Made by a program: the position numbers and the translations under genes. A model generated the notes under the pieces. It saw only the letters and a program-made list of their open reading frames with translations, was not told the origin of the DNA and made no database searches. Positions 43,280 through 52,478 of a stretch of 64,000 bases of DNA are shown here, in pieces. Source of the DNA: Subdoligranulum variabile (GTDB lineage Bacteria; Bacillota; Clostridia; Oscillospirales; Ruminococcaceae); the NCBI RefSeq assembly GCF_025152575.1, contig NZ_CP102293.1:3038001-3102000 (forward strand). Direction: 5' to 3'. Position 1 is the first letter of the stretch; each line of letters opens with the position of its first letter.

Positions 43280-43816
43280 ATGTTGAAAGATCGATTCCGC
43301 CGCAATAAAGGGATTCTGGAATGGTATGATGCGCTGGCGGTTGCTGTGGCGGTAATCGCACTGGTTTTTACCTTTGCTGTGCGTATCGTCCAGGTAGACG
43401 GCAGTTCCATGAATCCCAGCCTTTACAGCGGAGAACGCCTGCTGATTGCAACTTTCCTGCAGCCGGATTATGGTGACGTTGTGGTTACCGACAGTTATAT
43501 CCCATACGGAAAGCCTTTGGTCAAGCGGGTAATCGGAAAAGCCGGAGATACCATTGACATTGATTTTCAGACCGGGATTGTGTATCGAAATGGGCAGGCG
43601 CTTTCGGAACCCTATACGGCGGAACCCACCTGGACTTACGAAGGCGTGGATTTCCCCATCACGGTGCCGGAAGGATGCCTGTTCATTATGGGAGACAACC
43701 GCAACAATTCCAAGGACAGCCGGGACGAGGAAGTCGGCTGTGTGGACACCCGTGATATACTGGGCGTTGCCATATGGCGTTTGCTGCCGTTTGGCGGAAT
43801 GGAGTCAGCAGAATGA
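43280..43816 (+). CDS. lepB: Signal peptidase I
   Basis: Type I signal peptidase removes signal peptides from secreted proteins at the outer face of the membrane. The 178-residue protein has one N-terminal membrane anchor (about 18–36), the nucleophile Ser 43 in VDGSSMNPSL, the general-base Lys 82 in VKRVIGKAGD, and the C-terminal box MGDNRNNSKDSRDEEVG. This is the short, single-anchor Gram-positive form (SipS-like). GGGAGGTG precedes the ATG at 43280. Its TGA overlaps the rbgA ATG. The lepB-rbgA-rnhB order after rplS is conserved in Firmicutes. Confidence 0.95.
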   Translation: MLKDRFRRNKGILEWYDALAVAVAVIALVFTFAVRIVQVDGSSMNPSLYSGERLLIATFLQPDYGDVVVTDSYIPYGKPLVKRVIGKAGDTIDIDFQTGIVYRNGQALSEPYTAEPTWTYEGVDFPITVPEGCLFIMGDNRNNSKDSRDEEVGCVDTRDILGVAIWRLLPFGGMESAE

Positions 43817-44748
43817 GTCAGAGTGATATTATCAACAGTCGTCAGATTCAGTGGTTCCCGGGGCACATGACCAAAACACTGCGTTTGATGGAAAAGGAAA
43901 TCCGTAATGTGGACTGTGTATTACAGATCCTTGACGCGCGAATTCCGCTTTCCAGCTTGAATCCTGAAATTGAGCGGATTACGGCAGGCAAACCCCATCT
44001 GTATATTTTGAACAAAGCAGATCTGGCAGACCCGGAAATTACCCGACAGTGGCTGGCCTATTTCAAAAGCGCGGGAGCAGGCTGTCTGGCGATGGACTCC
44101 AAGCAGAAGGGACGTGCTGCAGCGACCAAAGCGCCGATTGAACACGAGCTCTCTGCATTGATGGAGCGCCGTCGCAACCGCGGTATGATCGGAGCGGCCA
44201 TCCGTGTGATGGTGGTCGGTATTCCCAATGTGGGGAAATCTACCTTTATCAATTCCTTCGCCGGTACCACACGTGCTAAGGCCGCCAACAAACCGGGCGT
44301 TACCCGCGGCAAGCAGTGGATTACTGTGGATAATTTTGATTTGATGGATATGCCCGGTGTGCTGTGGAAGAAGTTTGACTCTCTGGAAACGGCCTCCAAC
44401 CTGGCTTTTATCGGCTCCATCCGGGACGACATTTTGGATATTGAAGAACTGGCCTGCGGATTGCTTTCCAGCGTTCGGGGCATTTACCCACAGCAGCTAC
44501 TGGCACGGTATAAACTGGATGCATCTGCGCTGGAACTGCCGCCGTACGAATTGCTGCAGGCCATCGGCGCCAAACGTGGAATGTTGATCTCTGGCGGCGA
44601 GGTGGATACAGAACGTGCCGCCAAAATGCTGGTAGGGGAATTCCGTGCCAGCAAATGGGGCCGGCTTTCCTTGGAACGCCCACCACAGCACAATGCCGAA
44701 GAGGAGGAGTCCGCTGATGCCGAAGACATCGAAATCGACGAGCAATAG
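43813..44748 (+). CDS. rbgA: Ribosome biogenesis GTPase RbgA (YlqF)
   Basis: RbgA is a circularly permuted GTPase needed for late assembly of the 50S subunit. The permuted order is visible: [11 protein letters not shown] at the start, G4 LNKADLA near 70, then G1 [12 protein letters not shown] near 139–150 and G3 DMPGVLW near 180, followed by the C-terminal ANTAR-like RNA-binding part. The length of 311 residues matches, with a short acidic extra tail ([16 protein letters not shown]). ATG 43813 overlaps the lepB stop; the earlier frame start at 43774 lies in lepB. It overlaps rnhB by 32 bases. Confidence 0.95.
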   Translation: MSQSDIINSRQIQWFPGHMTKTLRLMEKEIRNVDCVLQILDARIPLSSLNPEIERITAGKPHLYILNKADLADPEITRQWLAYFKSAGAGCLAMDSKQKGRAAATKAPIEHELSALMERRRNRGMIGAAIRVMVVGIPNVGKSTFINSFAGTTRAKAANKPGVTRGKQWITVDNFDLMDMPGVLWKKFDSLETASNLAFIGSIRDDILDIEELACGLLSSVRGIYPQQLLARYKLDASALELPPYELLQAIGAKRGMLISGGEVDTERAAKMLVGEFRASKWGRLSLERPPQHNAEEEESADAEDIEIDEQ

Positions 44749-45361
44749 TCCGGCTTTGTATGCCTTTGATGCTGAGCAGTGCGCACGGTTTGGTGTGGTC
44801 TGCGGCGTGGATGAGGCAGGGCGCGGCCCCTTGTGCGGCCCAGTCTGCTGTGCGGCGGTCATCCTCGATCCTGATGACCCCATCGAAGGAATCAACGATT
44901 CCAAAAAGCTGAGCGAAAAACGGCGGGAAGCGCTGTTTGAGGAAATTACCCAGCGGGCGGTTGCCTATCAAATCGTTTTTATTTCTCCGCAGGAGATTGA
45001 CGAAAGAAATATCCTGTGGGCAACAATGGACGGAATGTCTCAGGCTGTAGCCGGGTTGAATCCCCAGCCGGAGTATGTCCTGATTGATGGAAACCGCTGC
45101 CCGCCGGACTTGTCTCACCCGGCAAAGGCCGTTGTCAAAGGGGATGCTACCAGTGCCAGCATTGCGGCTGCGTCCATTCTGGCAAAGGTCAGCCGGGACC
45201 GGTATATGAAGGAACTGGACCAGCAATTTCCGCAGTATCAACTGGCTAAGCATAAAGGCTATCCTACCAAACTTCATTACGAACTTATCGCACAGTATGG
45301 CATTCAGCCATTTTACCGTCGCAGCTTTTTGAAAAAGCAGGGATACTGGCATGAGCCGTAA
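44717..45361 (+). CDS. rnhB: Ribonuclease HII
   Basis: RNase HII removes ribonucleotides and RNA from RNA-DNA hybrids. The catalytic start [14 protein letters not shown] near residues 26–39, [15 protein letters not shown] and [21 protein letters not shown] (located at about 138–158) are all characteristic. The length of 214 residues is normal. ATG 44717 is chosen for the GAGGAGGAG site seven bases upstream; earlier frame starts fall within rbgA. A 32-base overlap with rbgA and 11 bases with yraN suggest tight co-translation. Confidence 0.95.
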   Translation: MPKTSKSTSNSPALYAFDAEQCARFGVVCGVDEAGRGPLCGPVCCAAVILDPDDPIEGINDSKKLSEKRREALFEEITQRAVAYQIVFISPQEIDERNILWATMDGMSQAVAGLNPQPEYVLIDGNRCPPDLSHPAKAVVKGDATSASIAAASILAKVSRDRYMKELDQQFPQYQLAKHKGYPTKLHYELIAQYGIQPFYRRSFLKKQGYWHEP

Positions 45362-45704
45362 CATAGGCCAAAAAGGTGAGGCCATTGCGGCCCAATATTA
45401 TCGGCAGCGCGGCTATCTCGTACTGGGCCATAACTACCGCACCCGGATGGGAGAAATTGATCTGATCCTGTACAAAGAAGATCTGATCGTTTTTGCGGAA
45501 GTCAAGACCCGTACAGGACGTATGCTGGCGACGCCTGCTGAAGCAGTGGACCTGCACAAACAACAGCGGCTGCGTCTGGCTGCCGAACGGTATCTGCAAA
45601 ACAGTCCCTTCTCAGAAGCAAACGTTCGGTTTGATGTGGTGGAGGTGACACCTGCCGCCAAGGGCTGGCAGGTGCATTGTATTATGGATGCGTTCCAAGT
45701 GTAA
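45351..45704 (+). CDS. yraN: YraN/UPF0102 family endonuclease-like protein
   Basis: A 117-residue protein of the UPF0102 family, with a PD-(D/E)XK nuclease-like core: the GEIDLIL Glu-x-Asp and VFAEVKTRT Glu-x-Lys motifs fit a metal-binding active site. Cellular role is unknown, but it is consistently found next to rnhB, as here, overlapping its end by 11 bases. The N-terminal G-x-x-GE-x-A-A ([13 protein letters not shown]) is the family signature. Confidence 0.92.
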   Translation: MSRNIGQKGEAIAAQYYRQRGYLVLGHNYRTRMGEIDLILYKEDLIVFAEVKTRTGRMLATPAEAVDLHKQQRLRLAAERYLQNSPFSEANVRFDVVEVTPAAKGWQVHCIMDAFQV

Positions 45705-45727
45705 ACAGATAGAAAGGGTGTAATCAT

Positions 45728-47176
45728 ATGCAGTATCAGAGTACCAGAGATTCCCGGCTTCGTGTCTCCGCTTCGGAAGCAATCGTGCGCGGGCTCGCGC
45801 CGCAAAGTGGCCTTTTTGTACCGGAAACCTTCCCGCAGGCGTATCTGAATGCGTGGAAACATCTTTCTTACCCGGAACTGGCGCAGAAAGTGCTGGCGGG
45901 ATACCTGACAGATTATCGAGCAGAGTTCTTGAAACAGGCAACGGAAAGCACCTACGGTGCAGCCTTTGGCGGCAATGCCGGGCGAACTGTATGCGTTCGC
46001 GACGGGGTGTATGCACTCGAATTGTGGCATGGCCCCACCTGTGCATTCAAGGATTATGCCCTTCAGCTGATGCCTAAGTTGCTGGTGGAGGCAAAACACA
46101 ACCTGGGACGCAAAGAAACCACCCGGATTCTTGTGGCAACTTCCGGCGATACCGGTAAAGCTGCTTTGGCTGGTTACGCCGGACTGGACGGTATTGAAAT
46201 TTCGGTGTTCTATCCCAATGCCGGTACTAGTGAAATTCAGCGCTTGCAGATGGTGACCCAGCGTGGTGAAAACGTGCAGGTGTACGCTGTGGAGGGTAAC
46301 TTTGACGATGCCCAGACGGGTGTAAAACGCGTCTTTGCCGACGCCTCGGTGGCGGAAGAACTGGAAAAACGCGACATCCGGCTCTCCAGCGCGAACTCCA
46401 TCAACTGGGGCCGCCTGGTGCCTCAGATTGTCTACTATTTCTATGCCTATTTCCGCTTGGCAGAACAAAGTGTCATTGACTGGGGGGCTCCGGTAGACTT
46501 TTGCGTGCCCACTGGTAACTTCGGCGATATTCTGGCAGGATATTATGCCAAACAGATGGGCCTGCCGGTAGGCAAGCTTATCTGTGCTTCCAACAAGAAT
46601 AATGTCCTGACAGATTTTATTCGTACAGGAACCTATGACGCCCGCCGTACTTTCTACAAGACCACATCGCCTTCGATGGACATCCTGATCTCCTCCAATC
46701 TGGAGCGTTTGCTGTATCATGTCAGCGGCAGCAGCGAGAAGGTTGCGGGCTGGATGCAAGAACTGGCACAAACCGGCCGCTATACAGTGGACCCGGATAC
46801 ACTGGCCAGAATTCAGGAAACCTTCTCGGCGGGGTTCGCGGGGGATGAAGAGAGTGCGGCAGAAATCCGTGCACGTTTTGAGTTGGATCATTATCTTTGC
46901 GATACCCATACAGCGGTAGCGTTCCGTGTGGCAGAGACCTGCCGCAGTGGGGCGCCCATGGTTGTACTCTCTACGGCCAGTCCCTTCAAATTCCCGCGGG
47001 ATGTCCTGTCGGCTTTGGGAATCACGGCCCCTGCCAGTGATTTTGACGCTATGGCAGTACTCACAGAGGCCACGGGGCAGAAAGCGCCCAAGAGCCTGCA
47101 GGAACTGAACAGTCTGCCCGTTCGTTTCACGGAGGTAATTGCGCCGGACGAAATCCGCGCGGCAGCACTGCGCTGA
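45728..47176 (+). CDS. thrC: Threonine synthase
   Basis: ThrC converts O-phosphohomoserine to threonine with PLP. This is the long form (482 residues). An N-terminal Thr_synth_N-like part starts YQSTRDSRLRVSASEAIVRG, the PLP-binding Lys 108 is in WHGPTCAFKDYALQ, the phosphate-binding loop is in ATSGDTGKAAL, and VPTGNFGDILAGYYAKQMG is near 260. The RLSSANSINWGRL segment is typical. ATG 45728 follows AAAGGGTG. It is the only amino-acid biosynthesis gene in this stretch and follows yraN by 23 bases. Confidence 0.96.
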   Translation: MQYQSTRDSRLRVSASEAIVRGLAPQSGLFVPETFPQAYLNAWKHLSYPELAQKVLAGYLTDYRAEFLKQATESTYGAAFGGNAGRTVCVRDGVYALELWHGPTCAFKDYALQLMPKLLVEAKHNLGRKETTRILVATSGDTGKAALAGYAGLDGIEISVFYPNAGTSEIQRLQMVTQRGENVQVYAVEGNFDDAQTGVKRVFADASVAEELEKRDIRLSSANSINWGRLVPQIVYYFYAYFRLAEQSVIDWGAPVDFCVPTGNFGDILAGYYAKQMGLPVGKLICASNKNNVLTDFIRTGTYDARRTFYKTTSPSMDILISSNLERLLYHVSGSSEKVAGWMQELAQTGRYTVDPDTLARIQETFSAGFAGDEESAAEIRARFELDHYLCDTHTAVAFRVAETCRSGAPMVVLSTASPFKFPRDVLSALGITAPASDFDAMAVLTEATGQKAPKSLQELNSLPVRFTEVIAPDEIRAAALR

Positions 47177-47216
47177 ATGCTGCTTTGCAGGAAACATTAA
47201 GAACAGAAGGAGCTGT

Positions 47217-47909
47217 ATGGCAGTATTTGTAATAGGGGACCTGCACCTGTCGTTGGGTACCAATAAGCCGATGGATGTTTTTCCGGGATGGGACGGATAT
47301 CTGCCTAAACTGGAAACCAACTGGCGCACGTTGATCCGGCCGGAAGATACAGTGCTGCTGGCGGGGGACACAAGCTGGGCCATGAATTTGCAGGATACCC
47401 GTGCGGATTTTGCTTTCTTGCAGGGATTGCCCGGGCAGAAATGGCTGCTGAAAGGAAACCATGATTATTGGTGGACCACAACCCGCAAGATGGAAAATTT
47501 TCTGCAGACAAATGGCTTTGATTCTTTGCATATCCTGCATAACAACGCCTGTCTTATCGGGCAGACGGCGCTCTGTGGAACGCGTGGGTGGCCGTTTGAT
47601 GATGCAGCGGCACAAGGGGAAAAACTGATGGCCCGTGAAGCCGGCCGGCTGCGCATGTCCTTGCAGGCGGCGGGGGAGGCTTCCCGTAGAATTGCGTTTC
47701 TGCATTATCCGCCGGTTTATCCGGGGGCTTCGGCAAAAGAATTGATTGCTGTGCTGCAAGAGTTTGGCGTAACAGAATGCTATTATGGACATCTGCATGG
47801 GAAATCTATTCGTTTCGCAGTGCAGGGGGATGTGGATGGAATTCGTTATCGCTTGATTTCAGCAGATGGTCTGGGATTTTGCCCTTACAAACTGGATGAA
47901 ATCGGTTGA
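47217..47909 (+). CDS. Metallophosphoesterase (COG1768-type)
   Basis: A 230-residue calcineurin-like phosphoesterase with the five metal motifs: GDLHLS at 8–13, GDTSW (GDxxx) near 53, GNHDYWW near 84, LHYPP (His) near 160 and YGHLHG near 190. The N-terminal stretch GDLHLSLGTNKPMDVFPGW and spacing match the predicted phosphohydrolases of COG1768, common in Clostridia; their substrate is not known. ATG 47217 follows AGAAGGAG; the frame opens upstream at 47139 inside thrC. No terminator is visible in the following 170 bases. Confidence 0.88.
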   Translation: MAVFVIGDLHLSLGTNKPMDVFPGWDGYLPKLETNWRTLIRPEDTVLLAGDTSWAMNLQDTRADFAFLQGLPGQKWLLKGNHDYWWTTTRKMENFLQTNGFDSLHILHNNACLIGQTALCGTRGWPFDDAAAQGEKLMAREAGRLRMSLQAAGEASRRIAFLHYPPVYPGASAKELIAVLQEFGVTECYYGHLHGKSIRFAVQGDVDGIRYRLISADGLGFCPYKLDEIG

Positions 47910-48028
47910 GAAAGTCCAGAAAATGAGCAAAATGTTATTTTTCCATGTGTGATAGCCGGCAAAAGCCCGGAAAAGTAAGATGAATTGTGACTTTTTTGCA
48001 AATAGGGCTGGTATTCTGCGTGGGAACA

Positions 48029-48037
48029 TGCTATAAT
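48029..48037 (+). promoter_or_regulatory. Extended -10 promoter for tig
   Basis: TGC-TATAAT (48029–48037) is a full extended -10. The -35 region (TGGTAT at 48009) is poor. An AT-rich leader with GGAGGA leads to ATG 48081. The rest of gap 47910–48028 shows nothing definite. Confidence 0.65.
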
Positions 48038-48080
48038 TACTTGTATTTTTATGTACATTTATTTTTGGAGGAATTTATAA

Positions 48081-49463
48081 ATGAAGCTGATTTCCTGTGA
48101 AAAGCTCGAAAAGAGCATGGTCGAACTGCAGTTCTCCATCGACGCGGAGACCTTCAAATCCGCTGTCGCTGCCGCTTTCAAGCGTGAGAGCAAGAAGTAT
48201 ACCGTTCCCGGTTTCCGCAAGGGCCATGCCCCTCGTGCGATGATCGAAAAGATGTACGGCAAAGACCTGTTCCAGTATGACGCCATCAACGATCTGTTCC
48301 CTGAGAACTACGAAGCCGCCGTTAAAGAGGCCGGCATCGAGGTCGTGGGAGGCCCCGCTCCGGAGGTCGTTTCCATGTCGGAGGACGAAGGCGCTGTTCT
48401 GAAGGTCAAGGTTGCCGTCAAGCCGGAAGTGGAACTGGGCGAGTACGTTGGTTTAACCGTGACCAAAGATGTCAAGACTGTGGATGAGGCCGATGTTGAC
48501 GCTGAGATCAAGCGTATGCAGGACCGTAATGGCCGTCTGCTGACCCGTGAAGGCGAGGCTCAGAACGGCGACACCGCTACTATCGACTTTGAGGGCTTTG
48601 TGGACGGCAAGGCTTTCGAGGGTGGTAAGGCAGAGCATTATGCTCTGGTGCTGGGCAGCGGTTCCTTCATTCCCGGCTTCGAGGAGCAGGTTGTGGGCCA
48701 CAAGGCTGGCGACGAGTTCGATGTGAACGTCAAGTTCCCCGAGGAGTACCAGGCTGAGGAACTGGCCGGCAAGGATGCCACCTTCAAGATCAAGCTGCAC
48801 GAAGTCCAGTACAAGGAACTGCCGGAACTGGATGACGATTTCGCCAAGGACGTCAGCGAGTACGATACGCTGGACGAACTGAAGGACTCCATCCGCAAAG
48901 GCATTGCCGCCAACCACGAGAAACAGGCCGAGCAGAAGATGGAAAACGACCTGATCGATCAGGTCGTCAACGGCATGAAGGCGGATATTCCCGATGCTAT
49001 GATCGAGGGACGCATGGATGAGCTGGTCCAGGACTTCCAGTACCGCATCTCTCAGCAGGGCCTCAAGCTCGAGCAGTACCTGCAGTATATGGGTATGAAC
49101 AAGGACCAGTTCAAGGAGCAGTTCCGCGAGCAGGCCGAGAAGCAGGTTAAGATGCGTCTGGCGATGGAGGCCATCGTTGCCAAGGAAAACATCGAGGCCA
49201 CCGAGGAAGAGTTCGAAGAGGAAGTTAAGCGCATTGCCGACGCCTACCAGATGGAAGCCGACAAGGTCAAGAGCCTGGTGAATGCAGAGGCTGTCAAGAA
49301 GGATCTGGCTGTCAACAAGGCGATTGATTTCGTCAAGGAAAAAGCTAACGTTGTGACCGGCGAAGCAGAAAAGAAGCCCGCCAAGAAGACCACCCGCAAG
49401 ACCACCAAGAAGGCGGAAAAGAAAGAGGAAGAACCTCAGAGCGAGGAAACCAAGGGCGAGTAA
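48081..49463 (+). CDS. tig: Trigger factor
   Basis: Trigger factor is the ribosome-associated chaperone and peptidyl-prolyl isomerase. Three domains are clear: the ribosome-binding N-domain with VPGFRKGHAPRAMIEKMYG (residues about 42–60), an FKBP-type PPIase domain (about 150–245) and the helical C-domain. The 460-residue length exceeds the family's ~430 because of a 30-residue Lys/Thr/Glu tail (about 428–460) after the helical domain. Codon choice is strongly biased, as in abundant proteins. The tig-clpP-clpX order is classical. Confidence 0.97.
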   Translation: MKLISCEKLEKSMVELQFSIDAETFKSAVAAAFKRESKKYTVPGFRKGHAPRAMIEKMYGKDLFQYDAINDLFPENYEAAVKEAGIEVVGGPAPEVVSMSEDEGAVLKVKVAVKPEVELGEYVGLTVTKDVKTVDEADVDAEIKRMQDRNGRLLTREGEAQNGDTATIDFEGFVDGKAFEGGKAEHYALVLGSGSFIPGFEEQVVGHKAGDEFDVNVKFPEEYQAEELAGKDATFKIKLHEVQYKELPELDDDFAKDVSEYDTLDELKDSIRKGIAANHEKQAEQKMENDLIDQVVNGMKADIPDAMIEGRMDELVQDFQYRISQQGLKLEQYLQYMGMNKDQFKEQFREQAEKQVKMRLAMEAIVAKENIEATEEEFEEEVKRIADAYQMEADKVKSLVNAEAVKKDLAVNKAIDFVKEKANVVTGEAEKKPAKKTTRKTTKKAEKKEEEPQSEETKGE

Positions 49464-49503
49464 TTTTGTCTTGGTAATCCCCCGGGAAGTATGATAAACA
49501 GGG

Positions 49504-49541
49504 CCGATACGGTGTGCATCTGCTGCCGTATCGGTTCCTTT
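49504..49541 (+). terminator. Possible weak terminator between tig and clpP
   Basis: CCGATACGG (49504–49512) pairs perfectly with CCGTATCGG (49526–49534), then TTCCTTT. The interrupted T-tract suggests partial termination. clpP starts 49 bases after the stem; no clear separate promoter is seen. Confidence 0.5.
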
Positions 49542-49582
49542 ATCCGCCTCAATCCGATTTTTTCAATAAGGAGGGAACCCCT

Positions 49583-50173
49583 ATGAGCCTTGTACCCTAT
49601 GTTATCGAACAGACTGCGCGCGGTGAGCGCAGCTACGATATTTTTTCCCGTTTGCTCAATGACCGTATCATTGTGCTGAGCGAAGATGTCAATTCCACTT
49701 CGGCCAGCGTGGTGGTAGCGCAGCTGCTCTATCTGGAAGGGCAGGACCCGGAGAAGGACATCTACTTCTACATCAACAGCCCGGGTGGCTCCATTTCGGA
49801 CGGCATGGCCATTCACGATACGATGAACTACATCAAATGTGATGTTTCTACCATCTGCATCGGCATGGCGGCCTCTATGGGCTCTTTCCTGCTGGCTAGC
49901 GGCACAAAGGGCAAGCGTTTCGCGCTGCCCAATTCCGAGATTCTGATCCATCAGCCGCTTATCAGCGGCGGTGGAATCTCCGGCCAGGCAACCGATATTC
50001 AGATTCACGCCAACCATATCATTCACATCCGGGAGCGCATGAACCAGCTGTACAGTCAGTATACCGGCCAGGCTCTGGAAACCATCCAGCGCGATACTGA
50101 ACGTGATAACTATATGACGGCACAGCAGGCCAAGGAATACGGCCTGATCGATGATATCCTCTATAAACACTGA
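49583..50173 (+). CDS. clpP: ATP-dependent Clp protease proteolytic subunit ClpP
   Basis: ClpP forms the tetradecameric serine protease chamber fed by ClpX or ClpC. The triad is Ser 98 in [11 protein letters not shown], His 123 in LIHQPL and Asp 171 in [23 protein letters not shown] is also conserved. The length of 196 residues is normal. ATG 49583 follows AAGGAGGG (49568–49575); the upstream frame from 49514 runs through a hairpin and is not a protein start. clpX follows after 14 bases. Confidence 0.97.
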   Translation: MSLVPYVIEQTARGERSYDIFSRLLNDRIIVLSEDVNSTSASVVVAQLLYLEGQDPEKDIYFYINSPGGSISDGMAIHDTMNYIKCDVSTICIGMAASMGSFLLASGTKGKRFALPNSEILIHQPLISGGGISGQATDIQIHANHIIHIRERMNQLYSQYTGQALETIQRDTERDNYMTAQQAKEYGLIDDILYKH

Positions 50174-50187
50174 TTCGGGGGAACAAC

Positions 50188-51543
50188 ATGGCAAACACAA
50201 CGTCCGGGAAGGACGGAAAAGGACGCGAGCTGATCTGCAGTTTTTGCGGTCGCTCTCAAAATGAAGTGGAACAGCTTCTGATCGGTCCGGGGGTGAACAT
50301 CTGCAAGGACTGCATCGACATGTGCTATCGTGCTTTGTATAAGGATGATGAGCGTCCAATGCCGCCGCGCGCCGGTGCCAATCGCCGCCCCGGTGCGGCA
50401 CGCAATCCGGGACAGACGCGGTATGATGCCAACCCGTTGGAGAGCGTCAACATTTTGACGCCGGCTGAAATCAAGGCGGGCCTGGATCAGTATGTCATCG
50501 GCCAGGATGCCGCCAAAAAAGTACTGGCAGTTTCGGTCTACAATCACTATAAACGGATTCTTTCCGGTCAGGAAAGCAGCGTAGAATTGCAGAAATCCAA
50601 CGTTTTGATGCTGGGACCTTCCGGTACCGGCAAAACGTTGCTGGCACAGACGCTGGCGAAAATGCTCAATGTACCTTTCGCCATCGCGGATGCGACCACT
50701 CTGACCGAAGCCGGCTACGTGGGTGAGGATGTGGAGAACATCCTGTTGAAACTGATCCAGGCAGCGGATTTTGATATTCCTAAAGCGGAGATCGGTATCA
50801 TCTACATTGATGAGATCGACAAAATCACCCGCAAGAGCGAAAATCCCTCCATTACCCGGGATGTGGGCGGCGAAGGCGTTCAGCAGGCGCTTCTGAAAAT
50901 TGTGGAAGGCACGGTCAGTAATGTGCCTCCCAATGGAGGCCGTAAGCATCCCCAGCAGGAATTCATTCAGATCAACACCAAAAATATTCTGTTCATCTGC
51001 GGCGGTGCATTTGACGGTCTGGAAAAGCTGATTCAGAAACGTACTGATAATGCTTCCATGGGATTCGGCAGCCAGCTGCGCACCACACTGGATAAGGATG
51101 AAACCCGCCAGAAGCTGCTCAAGAAGGTGGAACCGGATGACTTGGTCCGTTTTGGTCTGATTCCCGAACTCATCGGCCGTCTGCCGGTGGTGACAGTTCT
51201 GGATCCGCTGGATGAGGATGCATTGGTTCGCGTTCTTACGGAACCCAAAAACAGCATTGTGCGGCAGTACAAAGAGTTGCTGCATCTGGACAATGCGGAA
51301 CTGGTCTTTACGGATGCAGCCCTTCACGCCATTGCCAAAAAGACCGTGGAGCGCAAGAGCGGTGCACGTGGTTTGCGCAGTGTGGTAGAGGATCTATTGA
51401 TCCCCATTATGTATGACATCCCGTCGGATGCGTCTATCACTAAAGTGACGATCGATGCAGATACCGTCGAAGGCGGCGAACCGCATATCGAGCATGGCAT
51501 GATGCGTCCGCGCTACAAGAACATTGCGCTGCAGCAGCAATAA
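50188..51543 (+). CDS. clpX: ATP-dependent Clp protease ATP-binding subunit ClpX
   Basis: ClpX unfolds tagged proteins and passes them to ClpP. The N-terminal zinc-binding domain has CSFCGRSQ and CKDCIDMC (residues about 17–46). The AAA+ domain has Walker A GPSGTGKT near 149 and Walker [11 protein letters not shown] near 209. The pore loop GYVGEDVE, the ClpP-contacting loop (GFGSQL region) and the sensor 2 SGARGLR near 391 are present. The length of 451 residues includes a slightly long linker ([19 protein letters not shown]). It is followed by a bidirectional terminator. Confidence 0.98.
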   Translation: MANTTSGKDGKGRELICSFCGRSQNEVEQLLIGPGVNICKDCIDMCYRALYKDDERPMPPRAGANRRPGAARNPGQTRYDANPLESVNILTPAEIKAGLDQYVIGQDAAKKVLAVSVYNHYKRILSGQESSVELQKSNVLMLGPSGTGKTLLAQTLAKMLNVPFAIADATTLTEAGYVGEDVENILLKLIQAADFDIPKAEIGIIYIDEIDKITRKSENPSITRDVGGEGVQQALLKIVEGTVSNVPPNGGRKHPQQEFIQINTKNILFICGGAFDGLEKLIQKRTDNASMGFGSQLRTTLDKDETRQKLLKKVEPDDLVRFGLIPELIGRLPVVTVLDPLDEDALVRVLTEPKNSIVRQYKELLHLDNAELVFTDAALHAIAKKTVERKSGARGLRSVVEDLLIPIMYDIPSDASITKVTIDADTVEGGEPHIEHGMMRPRYKNIALQQQ

Positions 51544-51549
51544 TCAACA

Positions 51550-51583
51550 AAAAAGGCAACTCCCGGCAGGGAGTTGCCTTTTT
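51550..51583. terminator. Bidirectional terminator between clpX and xpt
   Basis: Perfect 15-bp stem AAAAAGGCAACTCCC (51550–51564) with GGGAGTTGCCTTTTT (51569–51583), GGCA loop. A- and T-runs on opposite sides let it end both the clpX (+) and xpt (-) transcripts. Confidence 0.95.
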
Positions 51584-51586
51584 CTA

Positions 51587-52168
51587 TCAATCTTCTTGCT
51601 CGCGGAAGGTGAGGCCGGTATCGCTCATCTCGCTGACGATGGCGAGACTGGCCAGCTTGTAACCTGCCGCCCGCAGTTCATCACCGCCAGGCTGGAAGCC
51701 CTTCTCGATGCAGATGCCGATGCCGCCGACGGTACAGCCGGATTGCTTGCAGATATCCAGAAGCCCTTTCATTGCTTTGCCGTTGGCAAGAAAATCGTCG
51801 AGAATCAGTACTTTATCGCTGGGAGTAAGAAATTTTTTCGCCAGCGTTATGTCATAGTCACGGCCATAGGTATAGGAGTGCACCTTGGAGGTGTAGACAT
51901 CGCCGTCAATATTCTTGCTTTTTGCCTTTTTTGCAAAGACGACCGGAACATTGAAATGGCGGGCCGTCATGCAGGCAATGGCGATGCCGGAAGCCTCGAT
52001 GGTCAGAATCTTATTAATGCCATCGTCCTTAAAAATGCGGTGAAATTCCACACCGATCTGGTCCAAAAGCTCTACATCCAACTGGTGATTCAGAAAACAG
52101 TCTACCTTCAACACATTGCCGGGACGGACCTGCCCCTCTTGCAGAATACGCTGTTCAAGAAGTTTCAT
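51587..52168 (-). CDS. xpt: Xanthine phosphoribosyltransferase
   Basis: Xpt salvages xanthine to XMP using PRPP. This 193-residue protein starts [14 protein letters not shown], as in B. subtilis Xpt, with the PRPP loop [14 protein letters not shown] near residues 121–134 and an N-terminal base-recognition region. The start at 52168 is preferred because AAAGGGG lies ~11 bases upstream; the earlier ATG at 52189 would include that ribosome-binding site as codons. It has its own promoter and no adjacent xanthine permease (pbuX), which is often its partner. The short leader has no purine riboswitch. Confidence 0.93.
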   Translation of the reverse strand: MKLLEQRILQEGQVRPGNVLKVDCFLNHQLDVELLDQIGVEFHRIFKDDGINKILTIEASGIAIACMTARHFNVPVVFAKKAKSKNIDGDVYTSKVHSYTYGRDYDITLAKKFLTPSDKVLILDDFLANGKAMKGLLDICKQSGCTVGGIGICIEKGFQPGGDELRAAGYKLASLAIVSEMSDTGLTFREQED

Positions 52169-52213
52169 CTGCGAATTTGCCCCTTTCACGGATCATAGTT
52201 GTTCGATGATTCC

Positions 52214-52242
52214 ATTATGGCAAATTCCGACGTGTTTTGCAA
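52214..52242 (-). promoter_or_regulatory. Promoter for xpt
   Basis: On the minus strand TTGCAA (52237–52242) and CATAAT (52214–52219) are separated by 17 bases, giving a leader of only ~40 bases. A second candidate, TTGACA further upstream (about 52275), pairs with a poor -10. Confidence 0.65.
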
Positions 52243-52369
52243 GTTTTTTACAATAAATGACTGGATTTTTTTGTCAAGTTGGCAGATTGATAACATTTTG
52301 TAACTAAATTTTATGCAAATTGGACACAAAATAAAAGAATTTACTTTCCAACACTGTAGAATTGGAACA

Positions 52370-52398
52370 TTGCGCTTTTAATCGTAAAAGTCTATAAT
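52370..52398 (+). promoter_or_regulatory. Promoter for the liv binding-protein gene
   Basis: TTGCGC (52370–52375) and TATAAT (52393–52398), 17-base spacer. The -10 is flanked by the dyad TAAAAG/CTTTTA, and another dyad lies just upstream of the -35. Confidence 0.7.
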
Positions 52399-52478
52399 TC
52401 TTTTATACTACAGCACAGGGGTGTGCGGCCCGCCGCAAGGCAAAATGTGCTGTAAGATTTTAGGAGGGTTAGAATACC

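Larger units (their letters stand above)
52169..52478. other. Divergent intergenic region between xpt and the liv binding protein
   Basis: This 310-base AT-rich gap contains a minus-strand promoter for xpt, a plus-strand promoter for the liv binding protein and two short dyads near the latter: TTCCAA-N10-TTGGAA (52346–52367) and TAAAAG-N9-CTTTTA (52385–52405). I see no open reading frame of note, riboswitch or RNA gene. Confidence 0.6.

Noticed and set aside
45434..47383. A 649-codon open frame antisense to yraN and thrC
   Set aside because: The sense strand encodes clear YraN and threonine synthase with all key residues; the antisense frame has no recognisable domain.
51524..52198. Plus-strand frame of 224 codons over xpt
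   Set aside because: xpt on the minus strand has its PRPP motif, promoter and terminator; the plus-strand frame begins inside clpX and is a shadow.
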